Shown here: positions 61,348 through 64,000 of the stretch, one piece after another
Numbering within the stretch: the stretch's first letter is position 1
How the letters are laid out: each line of letters begins with the position of its first letter
DNA from: Elmis aenea
Taxonomy: Eukaryota > Arthropoda > Insecta > Coleoptera > Elmidae
DNA: 64,000 nucleotides
Assembly: GCA_947652605.1 (NCBI GenBank)
Contig: CANTFG010000257.1
Coordinates: 248,001-312,000 of the forward strand
Direction: 5' to 3'
Notes under the pieces: generated by a model
Database searches by the model: none
What the model was told of the DNA's origin: nothing
The model's input: only the letters and a program-made list of their open reading frames with translations
Program-made: the position numbers and the translations under genes

Positions 61348-64000
61348 AAGTTATTCAAAAAAGTAAAAATTTTGAAAATTTTGAATTTTTTTCTCGAAAA
61401 CGGCTCATACGATTTTGTTCAAATTTTAGTATGTTATAGAGTTTTATCTTCTTAGTATAATGCCGTTTGTTTCAACTAGTTTGAAATTTAATTTACAAAG
61501 TTATTCAAAAAATTAAAAATTTTGAAAATTTTGAAATTTTTTTTCGAAAACGGCTTGTTACATTTTGTTCAAATTTTAGCATGTTATAGAGTTTAATTTT
61601 CTTAGTATAATGCCGTTTGTTTCAACTAGTTTGAAATTTAATTTACAAAGTTATTCAAAAAAGTAAAAATTTTGAAAATTTTGAATTTTTTTCTCGAAAA
61701 CGGCTCATACGATTTTGTTCAAATTTTAGTATGTTATAGAGTTTTATCTTCTTAGTATAATGCCGTTTGTTTCAACTAGTTTGAAATTTAATTTACAAAG
61801 TTATTCAAAAAAGTAAAAATTTTGAAAATTTTGAATTTTTTTCTCGAAAACGGCTCATACGATTTTGTTCAAATTTTAGTATGTTATAGAGTTTTATTTT
61901 CTTAGTATAATGCCGTTTGTTTCAACTAGTTTGAAATTTAATTTACAAAGTTATTCAAAAAATTAAAAATTTTGAAAATTTTGAATTTTTTTCTCGAAAA
62001 CGGCTCATACGATTTTGTTCAAATTTTAGTATGTTATAGAGTTTTATTTTCTTAGTATAATGCCGTTTGTTTCAACTAGTTTGAAATTTAATTTACAAAG
62101 TTATTCAAAAAAGTAAAAATTTTGAAAATTTTGAAATTTTTTTTCGAAAACGGCTTGTTACATTTTGTTCAAATTTTAGCATGTTATAGAGTTTAATTTT
62201 CTTAGTATAATGCCGTTTGTTTCAACTAGTTTGAAATTTAATTTACAAAGTTATTCAAAAAAGTAAAAATTTTGAAAATTTTGAATTTTTTTCTCGAAAA
62301 CGGCTCATACGATTTTGTTCAAATTTTAGTATGTTATAGAGTTTTATCTTCTTAGTATAATGCCGTTTGTTTCAACTAGTTTGAAATTTAATTTACAAAG
62401 TTATTCAAAAAATTAAAAATTTTGAAAATTTTGAAATTTTTTTTCGAAAACGGCTTGTTACATTTTGTTCAAATTTTAGCATGTTATAGAGTTTAATTTT
62501 CTTAGTATAATGCCGTTTGTTTCAACTAGTTTGAAATTTAATTTACAAAGTTATTCAAAAAAGTAAAAATTTTGAAAATTTTGAATTTTTTTCTCGAAAA
62601 CGGCTCATACGATTTTGTTCAAATTTTAGTATGTTATAGAGTTTTATCTTCTTAGTATAATGCCGTTTGTTTCAACTAGTTTGAAATTTAATTTACAAAG
62701 TTATTCAAAAAAGTAAAAATTTTGAAAATTTTGAATTTTTTTCTCGAAAACGGCTCATACGATTTTGTTCAAATTTTAGTATGTTATAGAGTTTTATTTT
62801 CTTAGTATAATGCCGTTTGTTTCAACTAGTTTGAAATTTAATTTACAAAGTTATTCAAAAAATTAAAAATTTTGAAAATTTTGAATTTTTTTCTCGAAAA
62901 CGGCTCATACGATTTTGTTCAAATTTTAGTATGTTATAGAGTTTTATTTTCTTAGTATAATGCCGTTTGTTTCAACTAGTTTGAAATTTAATTTACAAAG
63001 TTATTCAAAAAAGTAAAAATTTTGAAAATTTTGAATTTTTTTCTCGAAAACGGCTCATACGATTTTGTTCAAATTTTAGTATGTTATAGAGTTTTATCTT
63101 CTTAGTATAATGCCGTTTGTTTCAACTAGTTTGAAATTTAATTTACAAAGTTATTCAAAAAATTAAAAATTTTGAAAATTTTGAAATTTTTTTTCGAAAA
63201 CGGCTTGTTACATTTTGTTCAAATTTTAGCATGTTATAGAGTTTAATTTTCTTAGTATAATGCCGTTTGTTTCAACTAGTTTGAAATTTAATTTACAAAG
63301 TTATTCAAAAAAGTAAAAATTTTGAAAATTTTGAATTTTTTTCTCGAAAACGGCTCATACGATTTTGTTCAAATTTTAGTATGTTATAGAGTTTTATCTT
63401 CTTAGTATAATGCCGTTTGTTTCAACTAGTTTGAAATTTAATTTACAAAGTTATTCAAAAAAGTAAAAATTTTGAAAATTTTGAATTTTTTTCTCGAAAA
63501 CGGCTCATACGATTTTGTTCAAATTTTAGTATGTTATAGAGTTTTATTTTCTTAGTATAATGCCGTTTGTTTCAACTAGTTTGAAATTTAATTTACAAAG
63601 TTATTCAAAAAATTAAAAATTTTGAAAATTTTGAATTTTTTTCTCGAAAACGGCTCATACGATTTTGTTCAAATTTTAGTATGTTATAGAGTTTTATTTT
63701 CTTAGTATAATGCCGTTTGTTTCAACTAGTTTGAAATTTAATTTACAAAGTTATTCAAAAAAGTAAAAATTTTGAAAATTTTGAATTTTTTTCTCGAAAA
63801 CGGCTCATACGATTTTGTTCAAATTTTAGTATGTTATAGAGTTTTATTTTCTTAGTATAATGCCGTTTGTTTCAACTAGTTTGAAATTTAATTTACAAAG
63901 TTATTCAAAAAATTAAAAATTTTGAAAATTTTGAAATTTTTTTTCGAAAACGGCTCGTTACATTTTGTTCAAATTTTAGCATGTTATAGAGTTTAATTTT
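61348..64000 (+). repeat. Region VIII, right: five-monomer units to the window edge
   Basis: The order is k2 m1(CTTG) k2 k1 k6 m1(G16, CTTG) k2 m1(CTTG) k2 k1 k6 k2 m1(CTTG) k2 k1 k6 k1 and a partial m1. The five-monomer unit m1(CTTG) k2 k1 k6 k2 has a 750 bp period from 62398 to 63148. k2 replaces k3 after m1 throughout, so the T49 mark of the other region VIII units is missing. The m1 at 62098 carries G16, a k base on the extreme left of an m monomer. Confidence 0.8.
63898..64000 (+). repeat. Partial m1 monomer cut by the window edge
   Basis: The first 103 bp of an m1 unit (T16, A39, T46, G60, C83, A98). It is cut by the window, not by a biological end, so the array continues to the right. 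Confidence 0.97.

Larger units (their letters stand above)
1..64000 (+). repeat. 150 bp A+T-rich satellite array, head to tail, fills the window
   Basis: Every base belongs to a tandem array of a 150 bp unit. Monomers start at 1 and every 150 bp to 16651; the phase then shifts at each odd-length monomer, giving starts at 16817, 18483, 19699, 37098, 39789, 40838, 42329, 43378, 44719, 46210, 48001, 58500, 59699 and 60598, and the last start at 63898. All units have the same orientation and I saw no inversion. A typical k1 unit has 14 C and 19 G, so 22% G+C. Stops occur in all six frames of a monomer (for example at 106, 130 and 142 in forward frame 1), leaving no open frame beyond about 45 codons, so nothing is coding. 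Long, pure arrays of this kind are typical of centromeric or pericentromeric heterochromatin; that role is inferred. The array runs past both window edges. Confidence 0.98.

Noticed and set aside
1..64000. Open reading frames running through monomers, since 150 bp is exactly 50 codons
   Set aside because: A frame does persist from unit to unit, but each frame on both strands meets stops within every monomer (forward frame 1 at positions 106, 130 and 142). The longest open stretches are about 40 codons of low-complexity Lys/Phe/Leu-rich sequence. No coding signal is present.
1..64000. CRISPR array
   Set aside because: Repeats are contiguous 150 bp units with no variable spacers; CRISPR repeats are short and separated by unique spacers.
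1..64000. CENP-B box in the TTCGAAAACGGCTCG segment
   Set aside because: The box consensus has TTCG, four bases, A, two bases, then CGGG. Here the A position is C and CGGG is not present at the required distance on either strand, so only TTCG is shared.
1..64000. Bacterial promoter: TATAAT inside TTAGTATAATGCC in nearly every monomer
   Set aside because: It matches a -10 hexamer, but there is no TTGACA-like box about 17 bp upstream, no gene follows, and the array is eukaryotic in character. In a 78% A+T repeat such a hexamer is expected by chance.
1..64000. T runs as terminators (intrinsic or RNA polymerase III)
   Set aside because: The T runs at about 39-48 have no G+C-rich stem directly before them and no tRNA or 5S-like gene upstream. 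They are part of the monomer.
1..64000. Telomeric or subtelomeric repeat
   Set aside because: No short G-rich telomere motif such as TTAGG, TTAGGG or their complements occurs in tandem; the unit is a 150 bp satellite.
1..64000. Transposon, terminal repeats or a viral insertion breaking the array
   Set aside because: Every monomer start was followed through the window and the lengths add up exactly to 64,000. No non-satellite sequence longer than the 17 bp internal duplication is present.
1..64000. Inverted monomers or a palindromic array arm
   Set aside because: All 427 units read in the same direction. The similarity of the two flanks is in monomer order on the same strand, not in reversed orientation.

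Overview
The whole 64,000 bp window is one uninterrupted eukaryotic satellite-DNA array. A 150 bp monomer, about 22% G+C, is repeated head to tail in one orientation. I count 426 complete monomers plus a 103 bp partial one at the right edge. 412 of the complete monomers are exactly 150 bp; the others are three of 166 bp, six of 149 bp and five of 141 bp, and these lengths sum exactly to the window. There is no unique sequence: no protein gene, RNA gene, transposon or flanking DNA. Both window edges lie inside the array, so it continues on both sides. An array this long, pure and A+T-rich with higher-order structure is typical of centromeric or pericentromeric heterochromatin. I cannot name the species. 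The A+T-richness and undepleted CpG make a sparsely methylated invertebrate, such as an insect, more likely than a vertebrate, but this is inference.

Monomer classes, read by eye with position 1 at window base 1. There are two families, k and m. k1 has G16, T39, C46, G49, C59, A60, ACG at 62-64, T83, T98, T101, G115 and T140. k2 is k1 with C101. k3 is k2 with T49. k4 has T16, A59 and C101. k5 is k2 with T16. k6 is k1 with T16. m1 has T16, A39, T46, G60, TAC at 62-64, C83, A98 and G115. m2 is m1 with T115. m3 is m2 with T18. m4 has the m1 left half with T83, T98 and C101 on the right. m5 is m1 with T98 and A140. k1 and m1 differ at nine positions, about 94% identity.

Layout. Region I (1-15600) is a long, irregular order of k1, k2, k3, k4, m1, m2, m4 and m5. 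It holds a 4,950 bp block present twice, 6,900 bp apart (3751-8700 and 10651-15600). Region II (15601-20448) is built from units marked by a 166 bp monomer and repeating at 1,666 and 1,216 bp. Region III (20449-24348) is a transition where a six-monomer module first appears. Region IV (24349-36948) is 84 monomers of modular six- and eight-monomer units tagged by m3 and m4. Region V (36949-39647) is a mixed transition. Region VI (39648-48600) is made of units each opened by a 141 bp deletion monomer. Region VII (48601-51150) returns to region I-like order. Region VIII (51151-64000) has a nine-monomer, 1,350 bp unit in three tandem copies, then shorter five-, six- and eight-monomer units. The seven-monomer module m2 k1 k4 k2 m1 k3 k1 occurs in regions I, II and VIII but not in the middle, so a different family of higher-order units appears to have expanded inside an older array.

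Nothing here acts as a gene system. The informative content is the record of unequal exchange, slippage and gene conversion, and a few monomer motifs (an inverted repeat of the G+C-rich segments, a TTTTCGAAAA palindrome, A/T tracts) that might matter for protein binding or nucleosome placement.
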